Position numbers and translations under genes: made by a program. A stretch of DNA of 64,000 nt, taken from the NCBI RefSeq assembly GCF_964340395.1, contig NC_135562.1, positions 17,365,985 through 17,429,984 on the forward strand, read 5' to 3'. Positions 21,497 through 48,069 of the stretch are shown here, piece after piece (the stretch's first letter is position 1; each line of letters opens with the position of its first letter). The notes below the pieces were generated by a model. The model was given only the letters and a program-made list of their open reading frames with translations. It was not told the origin of the DNA and did no database searches. Source of the DNA: Glandiceps talaboti. Taxonomy: Eukaryota > Hemichordata > Enteropneusta > Spengelidae.

Positions 21497-22284
21497 TACT
21501 TGGAATGTTGCTTAACCTGATTTCTCTGGCCTTGTGAGTTGTTTTTTGATCTATCATATTGACCTCTGTGGTTTGTACGACCTCCACCTCTGTATCGAAA
21601 ACCACGGCCTCTAATTCTGCCACGGTAATTAGTGCCTCGTTGTTGCCAAGTACCAATTTGGTTACCTGCCTTGTTAACTTCTTGTATAATTATCTTAAAG
21701 TTTAACTCTTTTGGTGATATCGTCACCAAACAACGTTAACAGCTCTGAAAATGGCACTGTAGTTGAACACAGGTGTAGGTAATCATACTTTAGGTCTGCC
21801 TTCATACAATCCCCTCTTCTAAGGTTACATGTAATGAGGCGATTGGTATTGCCTAATAAGGCTAGCGAATATGTGCCAATGTCTAACAATTTCTGTAGTT
21901 CACTAACTGTCAATATCTGATGGGTGTTCTTTATACTTGGCAAGTGCACTAACCAGTTTAGCCACACAGGTTGAACCCTTGACAAGTGACGTTTGCACAG
22001 CTTGAAACTTAGTGTCCAAACTTCTAGTTTCGGGACGTATGATGTCCCAAATCAACTGGTTGACTCTATCTCACACTAGGCAGCCCTTGACAGTTCGATG
22101 GTCGATTGAACTTCCTAATCAAGTCATTATATTTCTCGTCAGAGATACCATCTCTGAATAGTGCATTTATCATTTCGGCAAAATCATCATATGTTGGCTC
22201 GTCACACTGTCCCTTCACAAGAAACTTGCTGGCGATATCTCTGAAGATACTTGAAGTTGACTTGTTTGTATTGACGTCACTCAC
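21496..22284 (-). pseudogene. DIRS gag-like ORF1, broken
   Basis: Begins MSDVNTNKSTSSIFRDIASK at 22284. Continues in another frame as LPSIKNTHQILTVSELQKLL and NTNRLITCNLRRGDCMKADL (21985-21695), and ends in an RGG-rich basic tail (RGRIRGRGFRYRGGGRTNHR, 21729-21496), the usual nucleic-acid-binding C-terminus of DIRS ORF1. At least two frameshifts separate the parts. Assigned by position upstream of the RT and by the RGG tail. Confidence 0.65.
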
Positions 22285-22470
22285 AGTGTCGTCGGTGGCT
22301 TCAAAACACTAGTAGCTTCGGACGCGTCCGAAACGTGACGTTAGTGACAACAGGCTCGTCAATGTCCTTTCCATTACTATTTAATATTACCTTCCATGTC
22401 GCCACCTTCATAGTAACAGTCAGTTTCTGGTCTATCCATTCGAGCGGTTAGCTTACCTTGACTGTCTTTT

Positions 22471-22612
22471 AGGGACCGGACAGAATTTACGGCAGGGGGG
22501 GGGGGGGCTGGGGAGAAATTGGGGGGGGGGGGCATGAAAAAAATGGGAGGCTTGAAGGGGGGACCATGAAAATTCTCATGGTTTGAAGGGGGGGGGGGGC
22601 GCGAAATATTTT
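22471..22612. repeat. GGGACCGG-led poly-G repeat
   Basis: TTAGGGACCGGACAG followed by four G-runs of 6-13 bp separated by short conserved words (CATGAAAA, TTGAAGG). Same family as 11125-11280. Confidence 0.6.
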
Positions 22613-22920
22613 GTCATTGAAAAAAATTAATATGTTAGAAAATTTAGCATTGCATGAGATAGCACTTGATATCACCTTCAATATTGAATGTCTACACTTT
22701 CATTTATGTATTAAAATGGAAGTGTGTACGTTTGTATGTACCTATTTAGTGAAGCATAAAAACACTACTCAAGATCAATTTGATACACCCTGAATTACTC
22801 TTATACTCCAAGTTGTTCACACACACACACTTACACACACACATATGTATACATACATACATACATTTTAGCACTGTGGAAACAGAAACAGGTTCAGTGT
22901 GTAATTACCATCAAGGATAC

Positions 22921-22995
<75 letters not shown>
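22921..22995. repeat. (AT)n microsatellite, left of the palindrome
   Basis: 75 bp of alternating AT directly abutting the palindromic element at 22996. A CA and ATAC microsatellite lies just upstream (about 22818-22865). Confidence 0.95.
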
Positions 22996-22998
<3 letters not shown>

Positions 22999-23244
22999 GT
23001 TTTGAAAATTTGAACCAAATTATATGCTATAGACCCTACAGAACTGTTTCGTGAGGTGCGTAGTCCTCACTCATCAGGGGTAGAATGGAATATAGTATCT
23101 GCGTTTCCTTACCGTTATACTTAATACTTAAGGAAACGCAGATACTATATTCCATTCTACCCCTGATGAGTGAGGAATAAACACCTCACGAAACAGTTCT
23201 GTAGGGTCTATAGCATATAATTTGGTTCAAATTTTCAAAACCTG
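22996..23244. mobile_element. 249-bp near-perfect palindrome with CAGG...CCTG ends
   Basis: The left end CAGGTTTTGAAAATTTGAACC pairs with the right end, and complementarity continues with only a handful of mismatches to the centre near 23120. Terminal CAG...CTG suggests an hAT-like origin, and TATATA flanks both sides. Arm identity is much higher than in the other foldback elements here, implying recent origin or arm homogenisation. Confidence 0.85.
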
Positions 23245-23305
23245 TATATAATTCGCTCTACTACCCGTATTGAGCACTTTTATGTGGTTTTATCTACATC
23301 CAGTC

Positions 23306-23308
<3 letters not shown>

Positions 23309-23372
<64 letters not shown>
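23309..23372. repeat. (AT)n microsatellite, right of the palindrome
   Basis: About 60 bp of alternating AT with one TT interruption. A further short AT run is at about 23397-23410. Confidence 0.95.
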
Positions 23373-23488
23373 CACATAAATTACAGGTCCTATGCTATAT
23401 ATATATATATGATTGTTTTTGTCTGAATAGACTGATATTGACATCAAATTTGGAATGTGTTACAATTTGAAGTTACCGGTGATGACAT

Positions 23489-23610
23489 GCACAATTATCA
23501 ATCAATCAATCAATCAGTGAATTTATAAAGTGCCAGTATCCACTATGATGTAGAGTTCAGAGGTGCTGTACAATTGTCCTTTGTACAACTGACTGTGAGG
23601 GCGCTGTTCT
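23489..23610 (-). repeat. LINE or SINE 3' tail with (ATTG)n end
   Basis: On the minus strand, GGATACTGGCACTTTATAAATTCAC runs into four ATTG repeats. A conserved 3' end with a short tandem tail is how CR1/L2-type elements and dependent SINEs terminate. Confidence 0.5.
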
Positions 23611-23619
23611 TCATGTCTG

Positions 23620-25409
23620 TGTATCCCAATGGGGGGGGGGGGGGAGGGGGTTACCTTTGCTATGTTACTACTTGTGCATGAAGCACTGCTTTGTCCTACA
23701 CTGGAAATGATAGGGATTTCAGGTCCACACATCAATATTACTATATACTACATAGTCTTGCTTTGGGTTAGAATGTGTGGGGGTGTATATATATGTGTGT
23801 GTGTGTATGTGTCCGACTACTAAATTTTGTACAAAGGCACAAATCTACAGTAATGTACAAGTCAAGCAAAAGTTCCACAAACTGTAGCACACTCCATACA
23901 CTTAACACAAATCAAGTCTTGGTACAACGATTAATGTTTTATTTACAAACAAACAGGTACTGATACATGTGTTTATTCATAAACAATGTCATTACATAGC
24001 ACGTCGTAAGCATTTTATCAGCAGTAAAGAGTAATCAATTGGGAGATTTACATGATTAGAATTTATCACCATTACTTTATGCAATTCACTGCCACAAGAC
24101 TTTTTCATTAACACTGTAGCTTTAAATGTTAAAGCCATGAAAATTGTAATTACCAGTTAACCAAGTTTTCTGAATCTGTTACGAGAGGGCGATGTCAAAA
24201 ACATATAAAAAATTATATTCCATGAAGCAAAAAAAAAAAAAAATAATTGTGTGTTTCCGATAACAAGGCCTCAGAAGATAGGGGAGGCAGGTCAGGATTT
24301 CATTTTATTTTATCTCTTTAATTGTTGAAAAATATTGGTCGGAATACCCCTTCTGTGATAGTTTGATGAAATATGTGTGGACATCACTGAGGATAGACGT
24401 GCATGAAGGTCAAGAAGACAAAGAATGTCTAATTGTTTTCTGTTCCACATGTATAAAAAAAAATGTTTAGGGTGATGGCTTAACCTAGGTTATTGGAAAC
24501 ACATTAGTTTTTATTTGGCCCAAGACAAATCGTGTAACCTCGAGAGGTAAAATACTGGCAAACTTGGGACATACCATGTCGCAATACTTGGAATCTGCAT
24601 TGTACCAATGGGTGCGCAGAAATATTTAGAGGGGTCAGCCTCTGTTACTTTGAGAAAGAGTATCATTCATTTATTTATTTACATACCAATAACCATGAAT
24701 ATTTAAATTAGCTGTCTTACACCTGTGTTAACTATAGAGGGCAGTATACCGGTACATTACAAGAGGAGTACTAAATACCTCCATCTTGAATAGCCAATAT
24801 TTCACTTTTCCTTCACTTCAACCTTTGCACTCTACTAACCTGATATTCATTGAACAGATGTAGTATACTCTCATATGGCATATTATCCTACAACCTAGTG
24901 GCCAATCAGACAGCTCCTCTTATAACAAGACCATTTCTACACTAGCATTACGCTTTGCATACCTAACAAATAGAAGCAACCATCTTGAAATGGAAGCCAC
25001 TAAAACAAATCCTCACATTGGGTAATATATGTATCTTATATGGATTGCTGCCAATCAGGCCAGCCAAGGCTTGAAGCACTGTAATACATAAAAATCAAAC
25101 CAGTTGATTGAAGTGTTGAAATAGAGTGAAAATGATGGCATCGTTGGTGATTCACGATAAGTTTTTATGAGGAACCACAGAATAGCACCGAAGGTCCTTT
25201 ATGTTGTTTGTAAAATGATAAATACTCCACAATGTAAGGCAACAACATATTTCATTTGAATAGGAGTCCAACATTGCTTTATACAAACTCAGAGTTTCTT
25301 GTCCATAGAAAACAGGAGCTTTGTCTCCGAGAACTATCACTCATTTTTCGCAATTATTTGTCAATTCTCACAACGTGCATTTACATTTCGTTGCTTCTCA
25401 GTATTACAG
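23620..25409. other. USP14 3' flank and probable 3' UTR
   Basis: G-run at about 23631-23643, a TGTG run near 23780-23815, an A-run at about 24229-24243, and otherwise unique AT-rich sequence. Minus-strand AATAAA candidates occur at about 23940 (AATAAAACATT) and at 24668 (AATAAATAAATG). Either could end the USP14 transcript; I cannot choose. Confidence 0.45.
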
Positions 25410-40084
<14,675 letters not shown>

Positions 40085-40389
40085 TTTGCTCAATTTCTCG
40101 GTTTTCAATGACTTTCAAAACTGCCAAATGCAGACAGGAAGTTGTCGTTTGTTTTCTACTTCTTTTCTCCAAGGAGATTGTACTATAAAACATTTCTTTT
40201 TTGTATTTGGCTTCTAAACGTTGATTTCATGATAAATTCACACAGCATCAAACACAAAATGTATCATTTGAAACTTAAAACTTGAATCATGAGGTGAAAA
40301 GCCAATATTTTTATTCAAACATTAACCTTGATTTTATAGTTACAATTCTTCTGAAGAAAATATTATGGGCTGCTAGGCACCCAATGACA

Positions 40390-40640
40390 GAAGTCACGTG
40401 ACGTACATCGGCTCGACAGAAACCACCCAAGGATCAAAACGCAGTCAAACCATTTCAAAAAATTTGGATTTTCGTGATAACCACATTCCTTATCTCATCG
40501 TCGTTCCAGTGTCCACTTCCAAACTAGACTCGCAACTTACAAGGCGTGAAACCGCTATTCTGTTCACGGAAAAGAAGTTTGGAAAGACTGCCATTCACAA
40601 CAGAAAAAGATACCGGTGACAACACATGAACTGCACGGTA
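40390..40640 (+). promoter_or_regulatory. Possible promoter region between USP14 and a divergent transcript
   Basis: CACGTGACGT at about 40396-40405 combines an E-box and CRE-like word 310 bp upstream of the USP14 ATG. On the plus strand a strong donor (GCACG|GTAAGTG) sits at about 40636, so a divergent spliced transcript may start here. A 73-codon open frame (40398-40619) precedes it but has no recognised domain. Confidence 0.3.
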
Positions 40641-40789
40641 AGTGTCCGCATGACACACTGCCTCCATCAGCTGTAGTTTACATAGCGACGGCATATATTG
40701 TATTTATCCATCCAGAACACAAGTTAGAAATTGTAGTAGACTTGGGTTTGATAAATTTCATGAGAGGTATTTCCTCATAATGATCACAT

Positions 40790-41119
40790 TTGACAGACAG
40801 TGTCGGTATTGGTTTGGTGACTCTTGCGAGTGTTACATTTTTATGGACTTTTCCGTGTTATTTTGAACAATTTTCTTGGCACGACTCGTTGATGACATCA
40901 CCAGCGAGAAGACAACGCGGGTCGGTCTTGTGGTCGGAACAAAGTGCACCAACGTCCACAGTCATTAATTTGATCAAGTCAGGCATGAATATACAGATTG
41001 TAACTATGTGTTACTGCAAACTGTGCAGGCAATGGCCTCCAGCAAGATGCATTGTTTTTAGGACCAACAATTTACAAGCCATACCTCGAGATCCCAAGCC
41101 TAATCTGACAGTCGGATAA
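40790..41119 (+). CDS. Unrecognised open reading frame
   Basis: 109 residues with one hydrophobic segment near the start (GIGLVTLASVTFLWTFPCYF) and a CYCKLCRQWPPARC cluster near residue 76. I do not recognise the family. It could be a chance frame; there is no clear acceptor, and it is near the USP14 5' end on the other strand. Confidence 0.2.
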   Translation: MTDSVGIGLVTLASVTFLWTFPCYFEQFSWHDSLMTSPARRQRGSVLWSEQSAPTSTVINLIKSGMNIQIVTMCYCKLCRQWPPARCIVFRTNNLQAIPRDPKPNLTVG

Positions 41120-41659
41120 CTGGACGTACCACTCAGTCAATAATTAGTTCTTTCCTTCCTAGGCACTTTAATTTAAGACTAACATATCAATGATTATACC
41201 CCTAGAGTTATTTTCCAATGACAAAACCAACAGCTTTTCATAAAAATTTCAATGACAGTTGAATTCTAATGAAACAGACTAGATAGCTGTATGTTGTCAT
41301 GGAGATAATTACTAAAATCACTAATACCTCCATTAGTGTACCCATTGTATTATTTTTACTAATTAGCTTAATTGAATAATTAATCAACAGCTTGTCAATG
41401 ACCTCTGCAATTTTAATAAACAGATTAAATAATAGTAATACCCCAGAATTTAAAGGATCATCAGTGAAATGAATTAAAAACATGAATTAATACATTCTCA
41501 GCTCCTCCACCCATTACCATCTAAGGTCACCACCATTTAAGAGAAGAATATATTAATGATGTCAGTTTTTTCTGGATTAATTAATGCTAGGACGAAAGTG
41601 AAATCACTTTATGATAATGATAAATTAAATACTTTACAGAATGTATTACTTACGTCATG

Positions 41660-41792
41660 CTATGGAAAGCATAGTATAGCGTAATATTTAAATAATAACA
41701 TGTCAGTGAGGCCAATATCACAATTCAGTGCTTGCAGGAAATGTCTCCCCAGACCCCAGGCCACTTCATTACGAACATTGTGCTTCGATTTT
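41660..41792 (-). CDS. Candidate exon of an unidentified minus-strand gene
   Basis: After a good acceptor (TTTGCTTTCAG|AAAATCG) one frame is open for 43 codons to TAG at 41662-41660. It encodes KSKHNVRNEVAWGLGRHFLQ and ALNCDIGLTDMLLFKYYAI. The composition looks like a real folded protein. A consensus donor (CATGAC|GTAAGTAAT) follows just after the stop at about 41654, so the true exon may be read differently or end earlier. Family unknown. Confidence 0.4.
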
Positions 41793-44700
41793 CTGAAAGC
41801 AAATAGGGTTATGTAAATTAACTAAGACTAACAGTAACAACGCTGATGGTGAAATTCCATGGGAGAACATGCAAAATGCTGCTGTATACATGAAGGTTTA
41901 CATTTAATTATTATACATGTACATGTAATCACCAACTAACAATCTACAGAAACATGAGTCCCTCCTACATGTACATCATCCTGGATTCATCGTATATGTT
42001 ATAGTTTGGTGATCATGCAAACTCTGGTAAAGTATATAGAAGACCATGAAAAGACTTATGATGTAAGCAGCTTGAACCATACCAGGCTAGAATCTCTTAC
42101 TTAGCCAACAACATTTCTGAAATAGTCAATTTAGAAAGTTAATATACATATAAATATGTGTATGATAGATTTTTGAGAATTATTAACAGCTGCATAATTT
42201 GAGTATGGAACCCTGGGAAAAAAATGTTATGAAACTTGATGGTTGATTTCACCTGCAGTTACTCACAAATACCTCCCACTGTTTATGACACTCATGTCAT
42301 TAGTAAAACTATAGCAGCTATGGAACTCAGATAGACTTTACCTACTCAGAACCTAGTTACAAATACACACTATAAAATATGCAGTTGTGATACCTTTCCA
42401 TTAGTTGCAAATCACACAACATGGAGACAGATTAATGTTGATAAAAAAGAAAATTACACTTTACTTTAGACCCATGGTTAAAGGTGCCATGGTGAATGAG
42501 AAATGTATCAGTTGCAAATTGCATTCCCCAAACTGTGTGTTTATCTGCAAAGTGATAATAATGAGGTTAAATTTTGAAGTAGGTTTTCAACAAAGCAATA
42601 TTACGACATGTTTTACTAAAGATGATTGATAAGGTGGTGGTGAATAGCAAAATATAAATGATGTAATGTAATATGTCATCCCATTGAATGATGATTGATA
42701 TTGCAATATGTAGATTTTTGAAAAATATAAATTTTGTCTGTAACTTAGCTATGTCATACCAGTGATATAATATTGCTGTGAATTTATTAAGTTATTAGAA
42801 TACTGTACAATGTAGTTAGTCTAAGTAGCTGTTTTTTCACATACATGTGCTGCCTGTTAATGACAAAATGATATTCTGGTAATAACTGTAAAGTGGCCAT
42901 TTTTATTCCGAAGCTTAGCTAGAGAGTTACAGATACCTTTGGGTTATTAAAGTTGCATGCAATTAGTGTGCCCTGATAGCCAAATTTTGTTGTTGTGGGT
43001 CAGTATGATAGAAACTGGCCTTTTAGTCACCAAATAGTAAGAGATAGGGGAACACTAAAATTTGGTGTTTCAACGTGGCACTTCAAATTGGCTTGGAGGA
43101 CACACTAAGGAGTACAGTACATAAAATAAATTAAAGATATATGCTTTATTACAACCATATAGAAAATTGACAATTCTATTTGGATAATTAAGTGTAATAA
43201 TGATATTAAGAACACTACAATGAAATAGGCCAATGTTGTAAGTGTATAAGTAAAACAATTTTCTTGATTGAATATTTTTACATGAGTTTAGATATACACA
43301 GAGAGCAATTATAATCTGTTTTGTTTTCATTACATTGTAAATTTGAATTCTTTCTTTTCTATACTATTGGATTCTGAAGTGATAATATAAATTACATTAA
43401 AGTAATTTATCTCTGCTTTGTACCGGTACAAATGTATATATAGTTTGTTATGTATCATGAATGGTGTTCTTCGTCTTGTTTTGTATTACAATTTCTACAT
43501 ACATGTAGTCTATTTTCAATTGTTTTGGGTTGGTATAATGTACATGTTCACATTGTACAAGTGTAAGACCCCAAATGTATATGTAACTCTGATTTATACT
43601 GTTGATAACAATAGGCACAGCCAATCAAAGATACTCTTGAATCATAATTTCATTGTTTATCTTTTTGATTTTTTGTGCAGTGTGTTTTGTTCATGAAGTT
43701 CCAATATTTAATCTTAAATGGGGTGAACTACATTATATGGTTGATAGTATGATCACTAGATCATAGCTTACACAGTAAAACGTACATGGGGTAAAGTAAA
43801 TATACTATCTGTAATGTAACATACAACTGTTAAAAGTTAAACAACACAGCCAAACATATAACAGCTGACTTTGGAGTGTGTTTGATCATAATTCTTATGA
43901 ACCTAGGAAGCACTCATCATAGCCTGCACTGTGCAGACACAATGTCAATATTTATCCCATGTCCACAAGATAGAGAACAATATGTGCAAGTCATTATGTT
44001 TTGATGTAACCATGGCAACTGACAATACATGTATGTATATTTATACACTTCCTGATATGATAGTGAGTCATAGGGTCTTAAGATTTACCTGTAGATTTTT
44101 ATTCCTTTACAGTTAGTATTGTATTTGTACATAACTGGTATGACAACTAACTAAAGCCCTGACCATATATCTGATCCAGATATCCAATTTGAATTAAACT
44201 GATCCAGATTACTTTATTCTACATCAAATCCACTTTCCGTCTACACTAAAAAAAAACTAAAAGATGGATTCGATTTGAATTACATTAGCGTACCTGTCCA
44301 CACATGTACCAGCTTCTATTCGGATTACTTATTATCAAGCTAATTTATTCGAATACGCACATACATGTACATGTCCTCACCAGACCTAACGGATCGTGAT
44401 CTGACTCGAATTACTTTGATCCTGATCGAAAACACCACCTAGAGTAGGCTTCAATCCGGATCAGTTAATTCAAAATAGATACAAAAATTGAAATTAACCA
44501 CAGGTATGGACAAGTAAATTGAATTGGATCGGGATCAGATTTTGACTCACCACACCAATGGTTTGGATGTTATCAGTTAGAATTTATCTGTCAAACAATC
44601 TAAATTCAATAATGGTCCCTGTATACCTATATGACAGCATGTGATAATGTTTTATCAAGTCAACAGGTTTACTTAATAGTTACAGTTAACACATTATTGT

Positions 44701-45050
44701 TCTATTGTTAGAATACACCAAGGTAGCATTACTGACATTAGGGTAGTACCCATATTTCATTCTGTGTTTTTCCTCATAAAACCCAGGTCCCTAAATTGAT
44801 GGGTTGGTCGGCCTGTAGAAAAAGATGTACATGTAAGTTTATGTATACATGTACATGATGTTGGTGATATTTTCATTCATAATCTTACTTTAACAGTCTG
44901 AATGACTGAATAAAGTCAGTAGGAAATTTTAATCATTTGTTGTAATTTTATTCAAAGTTCCCAAATGTCACTTATAAACAATTTTTTTTTTCTTAGATAT
45001 ATACATTCATCTGGTTTGCCATCATACTAGCAATGGTGTGATTTTCTCTT
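41793..45050. other. Non-coding sequence, several TACATGTA words
   Basis: AT-rich. A diverged element may lie at 44160-44560, where GGATCAG, ATCCGGAT and GATCCAGAT words recur in both orientations. 44745-44825 carries a conserved-looking GACCTGGGTTTTATGAGG-type repeat on the minus strand. No gene recognised. Confidence 0.35.
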
Positions 45051-45051
45051 G

Positions 45052-45429
45052 GGCCCAACAAAAAGAAAAATTGTTTGCTTCCGATTACCCGACCCCACCT
45101 AGTTTTTCACTGCCAACCCTAAACTTTTTTACATATTCGAGAGAAAAAAGTAAAATCGAAAAAATTGTGAAGTCTCACAAGAAATAGTGGATGCGGAAAC
45201 TGACATCAACTTAAAAAGATAATGTAAAACTGTTCTTCCAATCTGTAATGGCTGTACATCTGATGAGAAGAAACCAATAACACAGAGACCATATGGAAAA
45301 CAACGGTAAACATAACTACCTGAACTAGACACTCACACATGAAAAAAAAAATCCCAAACAATTCTACCTATCCCACCTATTCAAAAATTGAGTGTAATCA
45401 AAACTACACAAAATTGTTCTTAGGCCTAA
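45052..45429. mobile_element. MITE family 2, copy 2
   Basis: Interior matches the 39361 copy (TTGTGAAGTCTCACAAGAAA, TCTTCCAATCTGTAATGGC); right end TTCTTAGGCCTAA. The left terminus is diverged (GGGCCCAACAAAAAG). Confidence 0.8.
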
Positions 45430-45658
45430 TCCTGTTGGAGAAGGCATCAATTTTTTTTGTTATTTCACCAAAGGGAAGAAATATTGAGTCAGTCATATCA
45501 TAATGAACATAGAATTAAGAATGGTCGCCCTTAGCTAGGTTCTCACCTATGTAATTAATAGGAATGTATTCAGAAGGTGTACATGTAGATAGGAGATTTT
45601 ATGATGAAGTCTCATTTGAGCAGGTGATATATACATGTAGTTATAAATAAATTATAAA

Positions 45659-45823
45659 CATCCCTGAAGAACGATCTGTGGACTCAGTTTGAAAGGAAGG
45701 ATTTACCGGTATTTGAAGATCTTGGTTCAATACAAAATCTTGCTGTGTTTCTTTCATTTCTCTGTCAAATTGGTATTAGAGACTTTGTTTACGAATGGGT
45801 AGTCTCCCAGAATAAACATGGCA
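45659..45823 (+). CDS. Coding-looking segment, unidentified
   Basis: The plus strand is open from just after a TAA and encodes SLKNDLWTQFERKDLPVFED then LGSIQNLAVFLSFLCQIGIR and DFVYEW, followed by GTAGTC, which could be a donor. The residue pattern looks like a helical repeat protein, not chance sequence. No acceptor with a pyrimidine tract precedes it, so it may be a retrocopy or relic exon. Family not recognised. Confidence 0.35.
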
Positions 45824-46039
45824 TGTGAAGGAACAACTCAATTTAAACTTTTGTGTTCATTCTGCCATAACCATTCACTATTTGATACCATAGCCATGTA
45901 TTCAAATTCCACTGATGGTGACAAAGATATGTTTCTTATACTTCTTTCAAATTCATTCAATTTGCTATGTAAGGGAAGTCTTCAGGTGTACGTGGTTCAT
46001 TCATTTAGCTATTTAAATTTCAGTACTGATTATTAACTT

Positions 46040-47680
46040 TCCAATATGGCTAGCCTTGGCTACCTGTACGTGTAGCATTATACTGAAGTATACCATGCTG
46101 GCACCAACACCTCACAGACCTGTGTTTTGAAAATTACCAACTGAAAGGGCTAACACTAAACTGACATTTGGCTTCCAAAGTCTGAGAGGAATTCTATACT
46201 TTATTCAAAGTTCACTGACATCCATGCTACCCTCCAAAAAATCAATAATGTATAGTTTGAATTAAGATTAGCATGGGAAGCAAAATGGAGGAAGCCCTAT
46301 TGATTGTTGACTTAGCTTATAGTAATCATACATGTACAGTGTATTGTGTAACTTGCTGGAAAATTTCCTAAAAATCCTTCCAGTTATGTTTGTACAATGG
46401 CTAAACAGAAAGTATACATGCACATTCCTTTATTGGGATCCATTTGCCATTTTCTTTCCACCTGTAACCACCTGTATGGTAGTCTGTAAGATACAGACAT
46501 TAGTGCCACACTATATCAGCCAGTATTAAGCCTGATATGGCTGAACAATATATGATGTATGTTACAGTCTATCTGTATGGAGGCAGTCTGGAGTCCATCA
46601 AATCAGAACTCTTGTACAACATCCATTTGCTGTCTTCTCTGTTGTTTTCCTCTGAATGAAACCCAGCATGGATGTGGGCTTTTTTTTAACTCTCCATATG
46701 GACTCTGGAGTTCAACCCCCTAGTATTTTTTACCAAGCTTTTCAGAAACCAGGTAACATACTGAGTGTGATGGCAAAACTGTTCAGTTTCCACACTTTAA
46801 AACACATAATTTTGATGGGTAAAACAACTGGTGAAGTTGCGGGGATATTGTACATACTTAGATTTGTACTACCCTTGTAACATTATTCTTGTAGAGAACA
46901 CAATTGAATTAAGGCAAGTGTTTTAGCTCACACACTGAGTCAAAGTTCATGGCTAAGAAGTATAGTGGTGTACATGAACATGAACATGTAGTTCCGGGCT
47001 AAGAGACATGAGGCCCTTGTGTACCAAGAGTATTTTCACAACATTTCTTGCTTAAAATGAAAGTAGCATTTCAAACTTATGCAGTAAAATAAAATATGGA
47101 ATCAGATGCAAAAACTCAAAAACCACTCCACTTGCATTAATTTTACTGGTGCAACAATGTACTTCAATCAATAGCTTCATCTTAGACCAGAATGATATAC
47201 ATATAATAGTAATACATCTGTTCTGGCTTCATACATGTACCAGTGTTTCTGGAAGAATTCCCTAAACTCACTCTTGAAAGTAGTCCTTAAGCCGGGTACC
47301 CACTCATGAAAAAATACTTAACAAAAAAATCAGTAATGGTTGTATTTAAGTCTCTTCCAAACTACAGGTAGAAATTCTCAAGTGTTTACGAACAAGTAAA
47401 ACGCTGTTAGTGAAAAATGGTACCAGCCATAAAAGCTGAAATATTTTGTCAGAAAAATTTGCTGGCAAGGAATTTGATCCTTTCGGTGCTATACTGCTAG
47501 TACAAATGTTTCAACAACAAATGGGCCTGACAAATGACCTGTAGAATAGAGTTTGGAATGTAGATGAGCTAAGCTGATCACTGGCTTTATATGTACGTAT
47601 ACATTCCTGTGCTGTATTACTTTCTTTTGTTCAGTTCACTGTTGTTGCTGAAGAAATGAAACTTGCAGTACATGTACTAT
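46040..47680. other. Non-coding sequence
   Basis: No open frame with recognisable content. CATACATGTACAG-type words recur. 47275-47470 has a CCGGGTACCCACTCATGAAAAA segment that could be a diverged mobile-element end. Confidence 0.35.
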
Positions 47681-47682
47681 TT

Positions 47683-48065
47683 AGATGTTATTCCCAATTG
47701 AATAATTTTCTTCATTCAACCAAGGAAAATATGAGTAACCTGAGCGGGCTTTGTATCGACTCATCATGACAACCCTTAGGTCACGAATATTTTCTGGCTG
47801 AATGAAGAAATGTATTGGAGAAGAACATAATTATACCACTGCCAGTAATGTCAAAGAAAAATCGGGGAATTTGTAAGTAACTAATGGTAATTTTGAACGT
47901 TTTGACTCATATTTCGATATGAACATTTTGAACACAACAGAACCAATGACATACAATGTAGACATACATTGTTGTGACATAGGTGCATGTTGTCATGATG
48001 TAGAACGACAAGAGTATATATTCCATATATTTTTTCTAAATGTCTCGTGCATGGTATAATTGCTA
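47683..48065. repeat. Foldback family 1 copy
   Basis: AGATGTTATTCCCAATTGAA, CTTCATTCAACCAAGGAAAA, AGGTCACGAATATTTTCTGGC, GAACATAATTATACC, then the shared tail TAATTTTGAACGTTTTGAC. Confidence 0.7.
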
Positions 48066-48069
48066 GTAT

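Larger units (their letters stand above)
18756..22330 (-). mobile_element. DIRS-group retrotransposon, degenerate, main portion
   Basis: Minus-strand order is gag-like ORF (22284 to about 21500), RT-RNase H (21496-19377), then an overlapping tyrosine recombinase (from 19740 to 18759, continuing at 12205). RT-RH followed by a tyrosine recombinase in an overlapping frame, with no integrase or protease, defines the DIRS group, which integrates by recombination without target duplication. Several frameshifts and in-frame stops make this copy inactive. A CGGACGCGTCCG palindrome at about 22319 lies near the presumed 5' end. Inverted terminal repeats and internal complementary region were not resolved. 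Confidence 0.85.

Noticed and set aside
3397-22330. Attributing the many frameshifts to sequencing or assembly errors
   Set aside because: All 13 USP14 exons and both RAB23 exons read without a single frame break, so errors of that density are unlikely; decay of mobile elements explains the pattern.
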